A stretch of DNA of 64,000 bases from the NCBI RefSeq assembly GCF_006349365.1, contig NZ_CP040899.1, positions 3,162,001 to 3,226,000 of the forward strand. Reading direction: 5' to 3'. Numbering within the stretch: the first letter of the stretch is position 1; each line of letters begins with the position of its first letter. A program made the translations under genes and the position numbers. Below are positions 48,173 to 56,752 of the stretch, one piece after another. The notes under the pieces were generated by a model that saw only the letters and a program-made list of their open reading frames with translations, was not told the origin of the DNA and ran no database searches. The DNA comes from Georgenia wutianyii. Its GTDB lineage: Bacteria > Actinomycetota > Actinomycetes > Actinomycetales > Actinomycetaceae.

Positions 48173-49666
48173 TCAGACGCTGCGGACCGTGGACGTCGCC
48201 CGGCGGCTGGGACGGCGACCGCCCTGCGCGCGAGCGCCGCCGGCCTGGCCGCGGGAGTCGACCGGGGCCTGGCCGGTGCTGGAGGAGTAGACCGAGCGGG
48301 AGCCCGCGCCGCCCTGGGGACGACCCGAGGACTGGCCCGCGCGGCCACGGCCGGCGGTGCGCTGCGGCGCGGAGGCCGACGTCGCCGGGCCCTGACCGCT
48401 GCCGGTGCTGCGACCACGGCCACCCCGGCGCTGTCCGCCACCTGCGGCCCGCTGGGGCTGCTGCGGGGCGCTCGGGACGGTCGCTGCGGCCTGCGCCGCG
48501 GAGACGACCTGCGCGCGCTCGCCGACGAGCTCGCTGATGAGCTTGTCGCCGGGGCGGACGCTCACCGGCTTCGCCGAGATCTTCGCCTGGCGGGTCAGCG
48601 TGCGCATGTCGCCGGTCTGCTCGGGGAGCATGATCGTCACGACGTCGCCGCCGGAGCCCGCGCGGGCCGTACGGCCGGAGCGGTGGAGGTAGGCCTTGTG
48701 CTCGGCCGGCGGGTCGACGTGGACGACGAGCTCGACGTCGTCGACGTGGATCCCGCGCGCGGCGATGTCGGTGGCGACGAGCACGCGGACCGCGCCGGAG
48801 GAGAACGCCGCGAGGTTGCGCTCACGGGCCGGCTGGGTGAGGTTGCCGTGGAGGTCGACGGCGGGCACACCGGCCGTCGTCAGCTGCTTGGCGAGCCGCT
48901 TGGCCTGGTGCTTGGTGCGCGTGAACAGCACCCGGCGGCCGGTCCCGGAGGCGAGCTCCTGGACGATGTCCTTCTTGTCGTCCGCGCCGGAGACGGCGAG
49001 GACGTGGTGGGTCATCGCCGCGACGGGCGACTCCGCGCTGTCCACCGCGTGGTGCAGCGGGTTGGTGAGGTAGCGCTTGACGAGGACGTCGACGCCGTTG
49101 TCCAGCGTCGCGGAGAAGAGCATCCGCTGACCGACGCGCGGCGTGCGGTCCATGATCCGCTTGACGCCGGGCAGGAAGCCGAGGTCGGCCATGTGGTCCG
49201 CCTCGTCCAGGACGGTGATCTGGACGTCCTCGAGGGACAGCACGCCCTGCCCGAGGAGGTCCTCGAGGCGGCCGGGGCAGGCGATGACGATGTCGACGCC
49301 GGAGCGCAGCGCGTTGACCTGGCGGGTCTGGTTGACGCCGCCGAAGATCGTCGTGGTCACCAGGCCGAGCGACGTCGCGAGCGGCTCGACGACGGCGTTG
49401 ACCTGGTTGGCGAGCTCGCGAGTCGGCACGAGGACGAGGCCGCTCGGGCGCTTGGAGACGCGGCGGCGGCCCGCGAGGCGGGTGACGAGCGGCAGGGCGA
49501 AGGCGAGGGTCTTGCCCGAGCCCGTGCGGCCCCGGCCGAGGACGTCGCGGCCACTCAGCGTGTCGGGGAGGGTCGCGGTCTGGATGGGGAACGGAGCCGT
49601 GATGCCGGTGTCGCTCAGGTGCTGGACGACGGGCGCGGGCAGGTCAAATGACGCGAAGGAAGTCAA
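48173..49666 (-). CDS. DEAD-box RNA helicase
   Basis: A 497-residue RNA helicase. Motifs in order: Q motif region FPIQTATLPDTLSGRD, Walker A GRTGSGKT, PTRELANQ, DEAD (VLDEADHM), SAT, and HRSGRTARAG. The C-terminal 110 residues are Gly/Arg/Ser/Gln-rich, as in RhlE-type helicases that contact RNA or ribosomes. Translation start ATG 49666. Confidence 0.93.
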   Translation of the reverse strand: MTSFASFDLPAPVVQHLSDTGITAPFPIQTATLPDTLSGRDVLGRGRTGSGKTLAFALPLVTRLAGRRRVSKRPSGLVLVPTRELANQVNAVVEPLATSLGLVTTTIFGGVNQTRQVNALRSGVDIVIACPGRLEDLLGQGVLSLEDVQITVLDEADHMADLGFLPGVKRIMDRTPRVGQRMLFSATLDNGVDVLVKRYLTNPLHHAVDSAESPVAAMTHHVLAVSGADDKKDIVQELASGTGRRVLFTRTKHQAKRLAKQLTTAGVPAVDLHGNLTQPARERNLAAFSSGAVRVLVATDIAARGIHVDDVELVVHVDPPAEHKAYLHRSGRTARAGSGGDVVTIMLPEQTGDMRTLTRQAKISAKPVSVRPGDKLISELVGERAQVVSAAQAAATVPSAPQQPQRAAGGGQRRGGRGRSTGSGQGPATSASAPQRTAGRGRAGQSSGRPQGGAGSRSVYSSSTGQAPVDSRGQAGGARAQGGRRPSRRATSTVRSV

Positions 49667-49860
49667 GGGTGCCTTTCAGGGGCGGAGATCGGTCGGAGTT
49701 CGCCGTAACGGGATCCGCAGCGATGACCGCTGCATCGAACTCGACGACGCTGGGCTCGCGGATACGCGGTGCCCACCTCGCCAGTATGCCCTACTTCGCC
49801 GAACGGGGCGGGGCAAGCGCCGCCGAGTGACGCGCGCCGCACTGTCCCGGCCCCCGGCAC

Positions 49861-49901
49861 GACGACGCCGGCCGGTCCTCCTCGGACCGGCCGGCGTCGT
49901 C
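49861..49901. terminator. terminator of the GlsB gene
   Basis: Perfect 18-bp stem (GACGACGCCGGCCGGTCC and its complement) with loop TCCTC, 17 bases after the stop of the minus-strand GlsB gene. Confidence 0.8.
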
Positions 49902-49917
49902 TGTCAGTGCTCGCGCG

Positions 49918-50184
49918 TCAGCGTCGGGCACGTCCCTTGTTCGTGATGCCGAGGTAGATCGAGATGAAGAGGATCGAGACGACGATCGAGATCGCCCAGC
50001 GGATCCAGTCGATGCCCTCCGTGTCCTCCACGCCGAGCACTCCGCTCAGCCAGTAGCCGACGAGGGCTCCGGCGACGCCGAGGATGATCGTCCACAGGAT
50101 GCCGAGATTCTGGTCGCCCTTCATGAACAGCCGTGCAAGCGCGCCGATGACGGCTCCGAAGATGATGAGGCCGATGATCTCCAT
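49918..50184 (-). CDS. GlsB/YeaQ/YmgE family stress-response membrane protein
   Basis: An 88-residue membrane protein of the transglycosylase-associated family, with the Gly-rich helices IGLIIFGAVIGALARLFMKG, GILWTIILGVAGALVGYWL and a third at the C-terminus, plus a basic tail. GAAAGGAAGG precedes ATG 50184. Upregulated by stress in other bacteria; function unknown. Confidence 0.88.
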   Translation of the reverse strand: MEIIGLIIFGAVIGALARLFMKGDQNLGILWTIILGVAGALVGYWLSGVLGVEDTEGIDWIRWAISIVVSILFISIYLGITNKGRARR

Positions 50185-50276
50185 CGCATTCCTTCCTTTC
50201 ACCGGCGCCCGGGTCGGCGCCGCGTGGGTCGCCGGAATGGTGGCACGGCCCGGGAGGGCCCGCATCCGGGACGGCG

Positions 50277-51041
50277 TCAGGTGCGCACGATGTCGACGGC
50301 GAGCGCCCGGTGGTCCGAGACCGCGAGCCGGAGAGCGCTCGCCTCACCGGCCGGCGCGAGCCCGGGACCGGCGAGGACGTGGTCGAGCTGACGGGAGGGT
50401 CGCCAGGCGGGGAAGGTGTCGGCCCGGGCGATCGGGGTGAGGCCGGCGGCCCGGGCGGCGTCGTCGGGGCCGAGGTTGAGGTCGCCGAGGAGCAGGTGGG
50501 GGCCGGGCAGGGTGCGCAGCGCCCGCACGGACTCGGCGAGCTGGCGGCGGGCGGTGGGCGGGTCGGTGGACAGGTGGGTGCACCCCACCGTGAGCGGGCC
50601 GTCGGGGGCCTGGACGACGGCGGCGAGCAGCACCCGCGGCGCGTCGACCCGCACCCGCACCCAGGGCGCGGCGCCGGTCCGCGAGACGCGCACCGGGCCG
50701 GGTCGCAGGGGCCGCACGTGCCACGAGACCACCGGCCAGCGGCTGAGGAGGGCCACCCCGTAGCCGGCACCGCCGGGCACGTGCGCCGGGACGGGACGGC
50801 GGCGCAGCCCACGCACCGAGCCGCCGAACGCGGCGGCGAACCGGTGCCGGCGGAACCCGAGCGTCTCGGCGAGCACGGCGGTCTGGTCGACGCGGCCGCT
50901 GCGGGCCTGCCCCTTGTCGACCTCCTGGAGTGCGAGCACGTCACCGGGGACGTCCCGGACCGCGGCAGCCAGGCGCTGGGCGGACCGGGCGTCCCCGGTG
51001 AGCGGCTCACCGTGCTGGAGGTTGAAGGTCACGACCAGCAC
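50277..51041 (-). CDS. endonuclease/exonuclease/phosphatase family protein
   Basis: A 254-residue EEP-fold hydrolase. Metal and catalytic segments: TFNLQHG at the start, LALQEVD near residue 36-42, LLGDLNLGP, and VSDHRALAVDI at the end. No signal peptide, so it is cytoplasmic. Substrate unknown. It is ten bases downstream of msrB on the same strand. Confidence 0.88.
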   Translation of the reverse strand: MLVVTFNLQHGEPLTGDARSAQRLAAAVRDVPGDVLALQEVDKGQARSGRVDQTAVLAETLGFRRHRFAAAFGGSVRGLRRRPVPAHVPGGAGYGVALLSRWPVVSWHVRPLRPGPVRVSRTGAAPWVRVRVDAPRVLLAAVVQAPDGPLTVGCTHLSTDPPTARRQLAESVRALRTLPGPHLLLGDLNLGPDDAARAAGLTPIARADTFPAWRPSRQLDHVLAGPGLAPAGEASALRLAVSDHRALAVDIVRT

Positions 51042-51051
51042 GGGTCGGACC

Positions 51052-51471
51052 TCAGCTCTCCTCGAACGTGAGGGCCACGGAGTTCATGCAGTAACGGTCC
51101 CCGGTGGGGGTCTGGGGCGCGTCGTCGAAGACGTGCCCCAGGTGCGAGCCGCAGCGGGCGCAGCGGACCTCGGTGCGGACCATGCCGAGGGAGCGGTCCT
51201 CGAGGAGGGTGACCGCGTCGGACTCGGCCGGGGAGTAGAAGCTCGGCCACCCGCAGTGGGCGTCGAACTTCGCCGTCGAGCGGAAGAGCTCGGCGCCGCA
51301 GCCGCGGCAGCGGTAGACGCCCTCCCTGTCCTCGTGGAGCAGCTCACCGGTGCCCGGCCGCTCGGTCCCCGCCTCGCGCAGGACGTGGTACTCCTTCGGG
51401 GAGAGGCGCTCGCGCCACTCCTCATCGCTCAGCGCCACGGTGAACGCCACGCGCTGGTTGTCGGTACTCAT
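51052..51471 (-). CDS. msrB: peptide-methionine (R)-S-oxide reductase
   Basis: A 139-residue MsrB repairing oxidised methionine. The zinc site is CRGCG and CARCG, the catalytic Cys is in RYCMNSVAL, and HCGWPSFY is typical. ATG 51471 is preferred with a GGAG site; an in-frame ATG lies nine bases upstream. The neighbouring GNAT and EEP genes run in the same direction. Confidence 0.95.
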   Translation of the reverse strand: MSTDNQRVAFTVALSDEEWRERLSPKEYHVLREAGTERPGTGELLHEDREGVYRCRGCGAELFRSTAKFDAHCGWPSFYSPAESDAVTLLEDRSLGMVRTEVRCARCGSHLGHVFDDAPQTPTGDRYCMNSVALTFEES

Positions 51472-51503
51472 GGGCTCCATCTTGCGCCTGACCCCGCCGG
51501 TAG

Positions 51504-52037
51504 TCACGTCAGTCCGCTCGGCCGGTCGTGAACGAGCTGCTTGCCGAAGTGGTGGGTGACGTACGGGTTGTCCTCGAAACGGTCGACGGGCTCGTACCCG
51601 GCGCTCACGTAGAGCCCGCACGCCTCGACGAGGGACTCGTTGACGCCGAGGAGCACACGCCGCGCCCCCAGGGAGCGCGCCCGGTTCTCCAGCCGCTCGA
51701 GGAGGAACTTGCCCAGGCCCCGGCCGCGGACGTCCGGCCGCAGCCACATGCGCCTGATCTCCACGACCCCCGGCTCGAGCACGTGGACCGCACCGAACCC
51801 GACGACCTCCCCGCTGCCGACCTCGCTCACGAGCATGAAGTCGCCCTGCGGCGGGGTGACCTCGGCGGGGTCGCCGGGGATGCCGAGCGCGGGGTCGGTG
51901 TGGGTCTGCAGGCGGTCGGTGAGCTCGTCGAGGTAGGCGCGCACCGCGAGGGCCGCGGCATCGCTGCCCGCCTGCCCCTCGAGGATGCGCACCGGGGGCG
52001 CCGCTGACGAGTCGTGGCGCCGAGCCGCTCCGTCCAT
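51504..52037 (-). CDS. GNAT-family N-acetyltransferase
   Basis: A 177-residue acetyltransferase with the acetyl-CoA motif [23 protein letters not shown] and the C-terminal [24 protein letters not shown]. Substrate unknown. ATG 52037 is 58 bases from the divergent PfkB-family gene. The upstream ORF extension antisense to that gene was not used. Confidence 0.85.
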   Translation of the reverse strand: MDGAARRHDSSAAPPVRILEGQAGSDAAALAVRAYLDELTDRLQTHTDPALGIPGDPAEVTPPQGDFMLVSEVGSGEVVGFGAVHVLEPGVVEIRRMWLRPDVRGRGLGKFLLERLENRARSLGARRVLLGVNESLVEACGLYVSAGYEPVDRFEDNPYVTHHFGKQLVHDRPSGLT

Positions 52038-52095
52038 CGCCACAGTGTGCACCGTTGTCCTGCGCCTTGTCCTCCCCGGTCCTACGCTCGTCGGC

Positions 52096-53082
52096 ATGGA
52101 GCAGCAGACCGGCACGCACCGGCCCAAGCTCTGCGTGCTCACGCCCACGCCGCTGCTCATGGTCGAGATCGAGCCGGGCCAGGACGACGGCTACCCGCAG
52201 AACGCCGACATCCACCTCCACCCCGGCGGGCAGGGGCTGTGGATCGCCCGGATGGCCAGCTCGCTGGGCGCCGAGGTCACCGTCTGTGGCCCGTTCGGCG
52301 GGGAGGCGGGCGCCGTCCTCCTCCACATGCTCGCCGAGGAGCACCTCAACGTCCGCGGCGTCCCGTACAACGCGGGCAACGGCGCCTACGTCCACGACCG
52401 GCGCGGCGGGCACCGCCAGTCCCTGGCGCACATGGTGCCGCCGCAGCTCACCCGCCACGAGCTCGACGACCTGTACGGCACCGTCCTCGTCGAGGCGCTC
52501 GAGGCGGACGTCCTCATCCTCGCCGGCGCCGAGCCGGACCGGGTGCTGCCGCCGCGGTTCCTCGCCCGGCTCGTGCGCGACGTGCGCAGCGTCGACAAGC
52601 TGATCGTCGCGGACCTCTCCGGGGAGGCGGCGAAGGCCGCGGCGGCCGAGGGCCCCACCGTGCTCAAGATGAGCCACGAGGAGCTGCGAGACGCCGGCCT
52701 CGCCGCGGACGACTCGGTGGAGGAGCTCCAGCGCGCGGGCCGCCGGCTGGTGGCCCAGGGCGTCGAGGCGATGCTCATCTCGCGGGCGGGTGAACCGACG
52801 CTGCTCGTCACGGCGGACTCCTCCCGCCTCCTCGTCGGTCCGGTCGTCACGCCGCTGGACCACCAGGGTGCGGGCGACTCGATGACGGCGGGCGTGGCGG
52901 TGGCCCTGGGCCGCGGCGCGAGCGTCGCCGATGCCGCCCGGCTGGGCGCCGCGGCCGGCGCCCTCAACGTCACCCGCCGCGGGCTGGGCACGGGTCGCCG
53001 GGAGCAGATCGAGCGCTTCGCCGGCCGGATCGGCATCGAGGACGTCGTCGAGACCGCGGCGGACGTCCCGGGCGGGGGGTGA
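52096..53082 (+). CDS. PfkB-family carbohydrate kinase
   Basis: A 328-residue ribokinase-like kinase. The N-terminal substrate region contains [17 protein letters not shown] and the C-terminal anion hole [13 protein letters not shown] with the catalytic Asp. It is related to 1-phosphofructokinase/tagatose-6-phosphate kinase types, but there is no PTS gene nearby to define the substrate. The stop overlaps the surE GTG by four bases. Confidence 0.85.
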   Translation: MEQQTGTHRPKLCVLTPTPLLMVEIEPGQDDGYPQNADIHLHPGGQGLWIARMASSLGAEVTVCGPFGGEAGAVLLHMLAEEHLNVRGVPYNAGNGAYVHDRRGGHRQSLAHMVPPQLTRHELDDLYGTVLVEALEADVLILAGAEPDRVLPPRFLARLVRDVRSVDKLIVADLSGEAAKAAAAEGPTVLKMSHEELRDAGLAADDSVEELQRAGRRLVAQGVEAMLISRAGEPTLLVTADSSRLLVGPVVTPLDHQGAGDSMTAGVAVALGRGASVADAARLGAAAGALNVTRRGLGTGRREQIERFAGRIGIEDVVETAADVPGGG

Positions 53083-53936
53083 ACATGCGCGTCCTCATCA
53101 CGAACGACGACGGCATCGCCTCCCCGGGGCTCGTCGTGCTCGCGGAGGTCGCGCTCGCGGCGGGCGCCGAGGTGCTCGTCGCGGCCCCGCACCGGCAGTA
53201 CTCCGGGGCGAGCGCCTCCCTCACCGCGCAGGAGGTGGGCGGCCGGCTCGCGCTCGTCGACGAGCGGCCCCCCGGTCTGCCTCCCGAGGTCGCCTCGCTC
53301 GGGGTGAAGGCGGCGCCCGCGCTCATCTCCTTCGTCGCCGCCTACGGCGCCTTCGGCCCGCGGCCGGACTACGTGCTGTCCGGGGTCAACCTCGGCGCGA
53401 ACACCGGCCGGGCGACCCTCCACTCCGGGACCGTCGGTGCGGCGCTGTCGGCGGCCACCCAGGGCATCCCGGCGCTCGCCGTGTCCATCGCCTCACCGGA
53501 GCCGCAGCACTGGGCCACCGCTCGGCTCGTCGCCGAGCACGCCTTCGCCTGGCTGCTGTCCCGGCCCGACGACGAGGAGCGCGTCCTCAACGTCAACGTC
53601 CCGGACATCCCGGTGGACCAGCTCCGGGGCCTGCGCCCGGCCTACCTCGCGAGCTTCGGCGCCGTGCAGGCGCGGGTCCGGGAGAAGGGCCACGGGTACG
53701 TCCAGCTCACCTACTCGGGCGTCGACGCGGAGGAGGAGCCGGGCTCGGACCACGACCTGCTCCTCCGCGGCTGGGCCACCGCGTCCCTGCTCACCTCGCC
53801 GCACGACGACCCCGGGGAGACCGAGCTGCCGAGCTTCGAGGGCGACGGCGACGAGCGGCCCACGGTGGACGTCAGCTCCGGCACGGTCATGAGCTCGGGT
53901 GACGACCGCCCTTCGGGTGAGATCGAGGCGGACTGA
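53079..53936 (+). CDS. surE: 5'/3'-nucleotidase SurE
   Basis: A 285-residue metal-dependent survival protein phosphatase acting on nucleoside monophosphates. Signature [16 protein letters not shown] at the start, then [13 protein letters not shown], and [22 protein letters not shown]. Start GTG 53079 overlaps the pfkB-like stop; ATG 53085 is an alternative. The last 40 residues are an acidic tail not needed by the fold. Confidence 0.93.
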   Translation: MNMRVLITNDDGIASPGLVVLAEVALAAGAEVLVAAPHRQYSGASASLTAQEVGGRLALVDERPPGLPPEVASLGVKAAPALISFVAAYGAFGPRPDYVLSGVNLGANTGRATLHSGTVGAALSAATQGIPALAVSIASPEPQHWATARLVAEHAFAWLLSRPDDEERVLNVNVPDIPVDQLRGLRPAYLASFGAVQARVREKGHGYVQLTYSGVDAEEEPGSDHDLLLRGWATASLLTSPHDDPGETELPSFEGDGDERPTVDVSSGTVMSSGDDRPSGEIEAD

Positions 53937-54509
53937 CTAGTCCTCCTCGACGTCCTCCTCGACGTCCTCCTCCTGCGTCGCCTTGCTCCGGCGGGAGCCG
54001 ATGACGGCGGCGACGAGCCCGACGAGCGCACCAACGAGGCCGCCGATGACCCCTCCGCGCAGCATGCTCGCCCAGACGTTGTCCGCGTCCGGCCCGACGA
54101 CGTCGGGAGTGGGCAGCTCGATGAGCCCGTGGCCGGTGAAGACGGTCCAGGCCATCGCGGCGACCGTGAGCGTGACCGCGCCGAAGACGAGGACGACGGT
54201 CCCCGCCCGCTCGCGCAGGGAGACCCGGCCGACGAGCTCGTTGACGTCGACGCCGCGCCGCTTGGCGTAGAACATCGTGCCCCAGCTGGGGACCGCGGCG
54301 GCGACGAGGAGCACGGCGGGCAGGGCGAGCGTGCCGAGCACCGCGGCGACGACGGCGGCCACGAGGCTGGCGACCATCCCGACGGTCATCCCGAAGGTCG
54401 CCGACTCCATGAAGACGGCACGCTCGCGCTCGTCGCCGTAGACGGGACTGTCGAGGGCCATCACGCGGTCCAGCGCGCGGTCGACCCGTCCGTTGCTCCT
54501 GCGTGTCAT
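53937..54509 (-). CDS. membrane protein paired with the XRE regulator
   Basis: A 190-residue protein with four hydrophobic helices (about residues 40-57, 62-80, 105-128, 150-168) and an acidic tail of [11 protein letters not shown]. Family unknown to me, but small membrane proteins in this position after a short XRE regulator are common. ATG 54509 overlaps the regulator's stop by four bases, so they are co-translated. Confidence 0.7.
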   Translation of the reverse strand: MTRRSNGRVDRALDRVMALDSPVYGDERERAVFMESATFGMTVGMVASLVAAVVAAVLGTLALPAVLLVAAAVPSWGTMFYAKRRGVDVNELVGRVSLRERAGTVVLVFGAVTLTVAAMAWTVFTGHGLIELPTPDVVGPDADNVWASMLRGGVIGGLVGALVGLVAAVIGSRRSKATQEEDVEEDVEED

Positions 54510-54751
54510 CGTCCTGCCTCTTCTCCGTCGTCGGGCTCGATGAACAGCTGCTCCACCGTCGCCCCGAGCGCGCGGGCGATCCGCAGCGCGAGGTAGACCG
54601 ACGGCGCGTAGTCCCCCTGCTCGACGGCGATGACCGTCTGCCGGCTCACGCCGACCGTCGCGGCCAGCTCGGCCTGCGTCAGCCGCAGCTCGCGGCGGCG
54701 GAGCCGGACGGGGTTGTCCGTGCCGCTCACGGCGGCGCTGCGGGGAACCAT
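54506..54751 (-). CDS. XRE-family DNA-binding regulator
   Basis: An 81-residue helix-turn-helix protein of the Cro/C1 type: [46 protein letters not shown], with a short C-terminal [11 protein letters not shown] extension. The in-frame start at 54778 would lie inside the promoter, so I used ATG 54751, which coincides with the expected transcription start and implies a leaderless message. A palindrome overlaps its promoter. Confidence 0.88.
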   Translation of the reverse strand: MVPRSAAVSGTDNPVRLRRRELRLTQAELAATVGVSRQTVIAVEQGDYAPSVYLALRIARALGATVEQLFIEPDDGEEAGR

Positions 54752-54758
54752 GGATCTG

Positions 54759-54788
54759 ATGTTAAGGATCCCTGACATCCAATGTCAA
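54759..54788 (-). promoter_or_regulatory. promoter with palindromic operator of the XRE regulator
   Basis: On the minus strand TTGACA (-35, 54783-54788), 18 bases, TAACAT (-10, 54759-54764). The perfect palindrome TGACAT-CCA-ATGTCA (54773-54787) overlaps the -35 box and spacer. This is a typical site for autorepression. Confidence 0.7.
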
Positions 54789-54820
54789 CCCTCCTTGACA
54801 CCCACCCCCACCCCTCCCCA

Positions 54821-54895
54821 CCTCTGGGACGCCCCCTGGCGCCCGCGGACACCCACGACAACCGCCCCGCCACCCGCAGAAGGGCGTCCCAGAGG
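54821..54895. repeat. inverted repeat (family A, copy 2)
   Basis: Arms CCTCTGGGACGCCC and GGGCGTCCCAGAGG, 14 bp each and perfect, with a 47-base spacer. It lies between the CDF transporter stop and the XRE promoter. The same arms occur at 27897-27994. Confidence 0.85.
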
Positions 54896-54899
54896 GGAA

Positions 54900-55808
54900 T
54901 CAGTCGTGCAGGCGCCGCTCGGTGTCCTTGTGGCCGCGCGGCTCGAGCTGGAGCGTGGAGTGCTCGACGTCGAAGTGCCCCTCGAGGCAGTGCTGGAGCG
55001 CGTCGAGGACGACGCAGAAGCGCGCCGGGTCGAGCACGTCGTCCTCCACGACGACGTGGGCCGAGACGACGGGGACGCCGGAGGTGATGGTCCACGCGTG
55101 CAGGTCGTGGACGGTGACGACGCCCTCGACCTCGCACATGTGCTCGCGCACCGTCGTGAGGGACATGTCCTCCGGGGCCCCCTCGAGCAGCACCCGGGCG
55201 ACGTCGCGCAGGAGCAGCGTGGCCCTGGGGATGATGAACAGCCCGATGCCGATCGAGGCGAGCGCGTCGATCGGCGTCCAGCCGGTGAGCACGATGACGA
55301 CGGCGGAGACGATGACGGCGACGGAGCCGAGGAGGTCGCCGAACACCTCGAGATAGGCGCCGCGGACGTTGAGGCTCTCCTCGCGCCCACCGCTGAGCAG
55401 CCACAGCGACAGGAGGTTGGCCACCAGGCCGACGGCGCCGATGACGAGCATGAGGGTCGGGTCGACCTCCCGCTCCGCGCCCAGGCGGCCCACGCCCTCG
55501 ACGATGACGACGACACCGACGACGAGGAGGATGGCGCCGTTGACGAGCGCGGCGAGGATCTCGGCACGCTGCCAGCCGAAGGTCCATCGGCCGCGGGCGG
55601 GCCGGGAGGCGAGCCAGGTGGCGGCGAGGGCGAGACCGAGCGCCGCCGTGTCGGAGAGCATGTGGCCGGCGTCGGCGAGGAGCGCGAGGGAGCCGGAGAG
55701 CCAGCCGCCGACCGCCTCGGCGACCATGACGCCCGCGGTGACGGCGAACGCCGCGAGCAGCCGGGACCGGTGGGCGGCCGCCGCGGTGTGGTGGTGACCG
55801 TGGGACAT
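54900..55808 (-). CDS. cation diffusion facilitator (CzcD-like metal exporter)
   Basis: A 302-residue exporter with six membrane helices. The N-terminus is His-rich (MSHGHHHTAAAAH). Metal site: LADAGHMLSD (HxxxD) in helix 2; the second half of the site is LEVFGDLLGS, with Glu where CzcD-type proteins often have His. A cytoplasmic C-terminal domain follows. Probably exports Zn or Co; the exact metal is uncertain. Confidence 0.9.
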   Translation of the reverse strand: MSHGHHHTAAAAHRSRLLAAFAVTAGVMVAEAVGGWLSGSLALLADAGHMLSDTAALGLALAATWLASRPARGRWTFGWQRAEILAALVNGAILLVVGVVVIVEGVGRLGAEREVDPTLMLVIGAVGLVANLLSLWLLSGGREESLNVRGAYLEVFGDLLGSVAVIVSAVVIVLTGWTPIDALASIGIGLFIIPRATLLLRDVARVLLEGAPEDMSLTTVREHMCEVEGVVTVHDLHAWTITSGVPVVSAHVVVEDDVLDPARFCVVLDALQHCLEGHFDVEHSTLQLEPRGHKDTERRLHD

Positions 55809-55809
55809 C

Positions 55810-56169
55810 TCAGGCCCAGCCGAGCTCGTGGAGCCGCTCGTCGTCGATGCCGAAGTGGTGGGCGATCTCGTGGACCACGGTGACCGCGACCTCCTCGACG
55901 ACCTCCTCGACGCTCTCGCACATGCGCAGCGTGGGGCCGCGGAAGATGGTGATCCGGTCCGGCAGGGAGCCGGCGGCCCACCACGAGTCGCGCTCGGTGA
56001 GCGGGGTCCCCTCGTACAGGCCGAGGAGGTCGGGGTCGCCGGCGTCCGCAGGCGGCTCGTCCTCGACGAGGACGACGACGTTGTCCATCTGGGCGGTGAG
56101 CTCCGGGGGCACGAGGTCCAGCCCGTCGCTCACGGCCTCCTCGAACTCCGCCCGGGACATCTCGACCAT
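55810..56169 (-). CDS. zincin-like metallopeptidase
   Basis: A 119-residue minimal zincin. The zinc site is HEIAHHFGIDDERLHELGW: HExxHxxG with a downstream His. It fits the short metallopeptidase family PF06262. MVEMSRAEFEEAV begins at ATG 56169; ATG 56187 and 56160 are alternatives. Only one base separates its stop from the CDF gene start. Substrate unknown. Confidence 0.85.
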   Translation of the reverse strand: MVEMSRAEFEEAVSDGLDLVPPELTAQMDNVVVLVEDEPPADAGDPDLLGLYEGTPLTERDSWWAAGSLPDRITIFRGPTLRMCESVEEVVEEVAVTVVHEIAHHFGIDDERLHELGWA

Positions 56170-56303
56170 GCCCCCATCATCGCCCATCGCCCGCACCGCG
56201 GACGTGCCGCAGACCACACTCACGCGTTTTGCTCAGCGAGCACTTCTCCCCCTATGCTTATGGAGGTCTTGGGGCGCCTCGGCGTCACGGGCGTCCTTAC
56301 CGG

Positions 56304-56376
56304 GCCCCCATCGTCTAGCGGCCTAGGACCCCGCCCTTTCACGGCGGTAGCACGGGTTCGAATCCCGTTGGGGGTA
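56304..56376 (+). tRNA. tRNA-Glu (anticodon TTC)
   Basis: 73-nt cloverleaf GCCCCCATCGTCTAGCGG..., anticodon loop CCTTTCACG with TTC, T-arm CGGGTTCGAATCCCG. CCA not encoded. First of a three-tRNA cluster. Confidence 0.96.
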
Positions 56377-56428
56377 CGAACCACACAACTGAAGTACAGC
56401 AGCACAGCACGACAGCCTCACCACTCGA

Positions 56429-56502
56429 GGCCCCGTAGCGCAGTTGGTTAGCGCGCCGCCCTGTCACGGCGGAGGTCGCGGGTTCAAGTCCCGTCGGGGT
56501 CG
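56429..56502 (+). tRNA. tRNA-Asp (anticodon GTC)
   Basis: 74-nt cloverleaf GGCCCCGTAGCGCAGTTGG..., anticodon loop CTGTCAC with GTC, T-arm CGGGTTCAAGTCCCG, discriminator G. CCA not encoded. Confidence 0.96.
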
Positions 56503-56547
56503 CTGCGGAAGGCCCGGTCAGATCGCTGGCCGGGCCTTCGCAATCCA

Positions 56548-56620
56548 GGCTCTGTAGCTCAGTTGGTAGAGCGTTCGACTGAAAATCGAAAGGTCACCGG
56601 ATCGACGCCGGTCGGAGCCA
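56548..56620 (+). tRNA. tRNA-Phe (anticodon GAA)
   Basis: 73-nt cloverleaf GGCTCTGTAGCTCAGTTGG..., anticodon loop CTGAAAATC with GAA, T-arm ACCGG-ATCGACG-CCGGT. The T-loop starts with A instead of the usual T. CCA not encoded. Confidence 0.95.
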
Positions 56621-56628
56621 CCGTCGAA

Positions 56629-56656
56629 AGCCCCCGGAGGGTCACCTCCGGGGGCT
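56629..56656 (+). terminator. terminator after the tRNA cluster
   Basis: Perfect 12-bp stem AGCCCCCGGAGG/CCTCCGGGGGCT with loop GTCA, nine bases after tRNA-Phe and followed by a short T-containing stretch. Confidence 0.85.
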
Positions 56657-56752
56657 TCGTCGTTGCCGGGTCCTGGGGCGGCGAGCACTCCGGGCCACGG
56701 ACGGGAGGAGCCCCGCAGCAGTCGCTGCGGGGCTCCGTCCGTCGTGCGGGTC

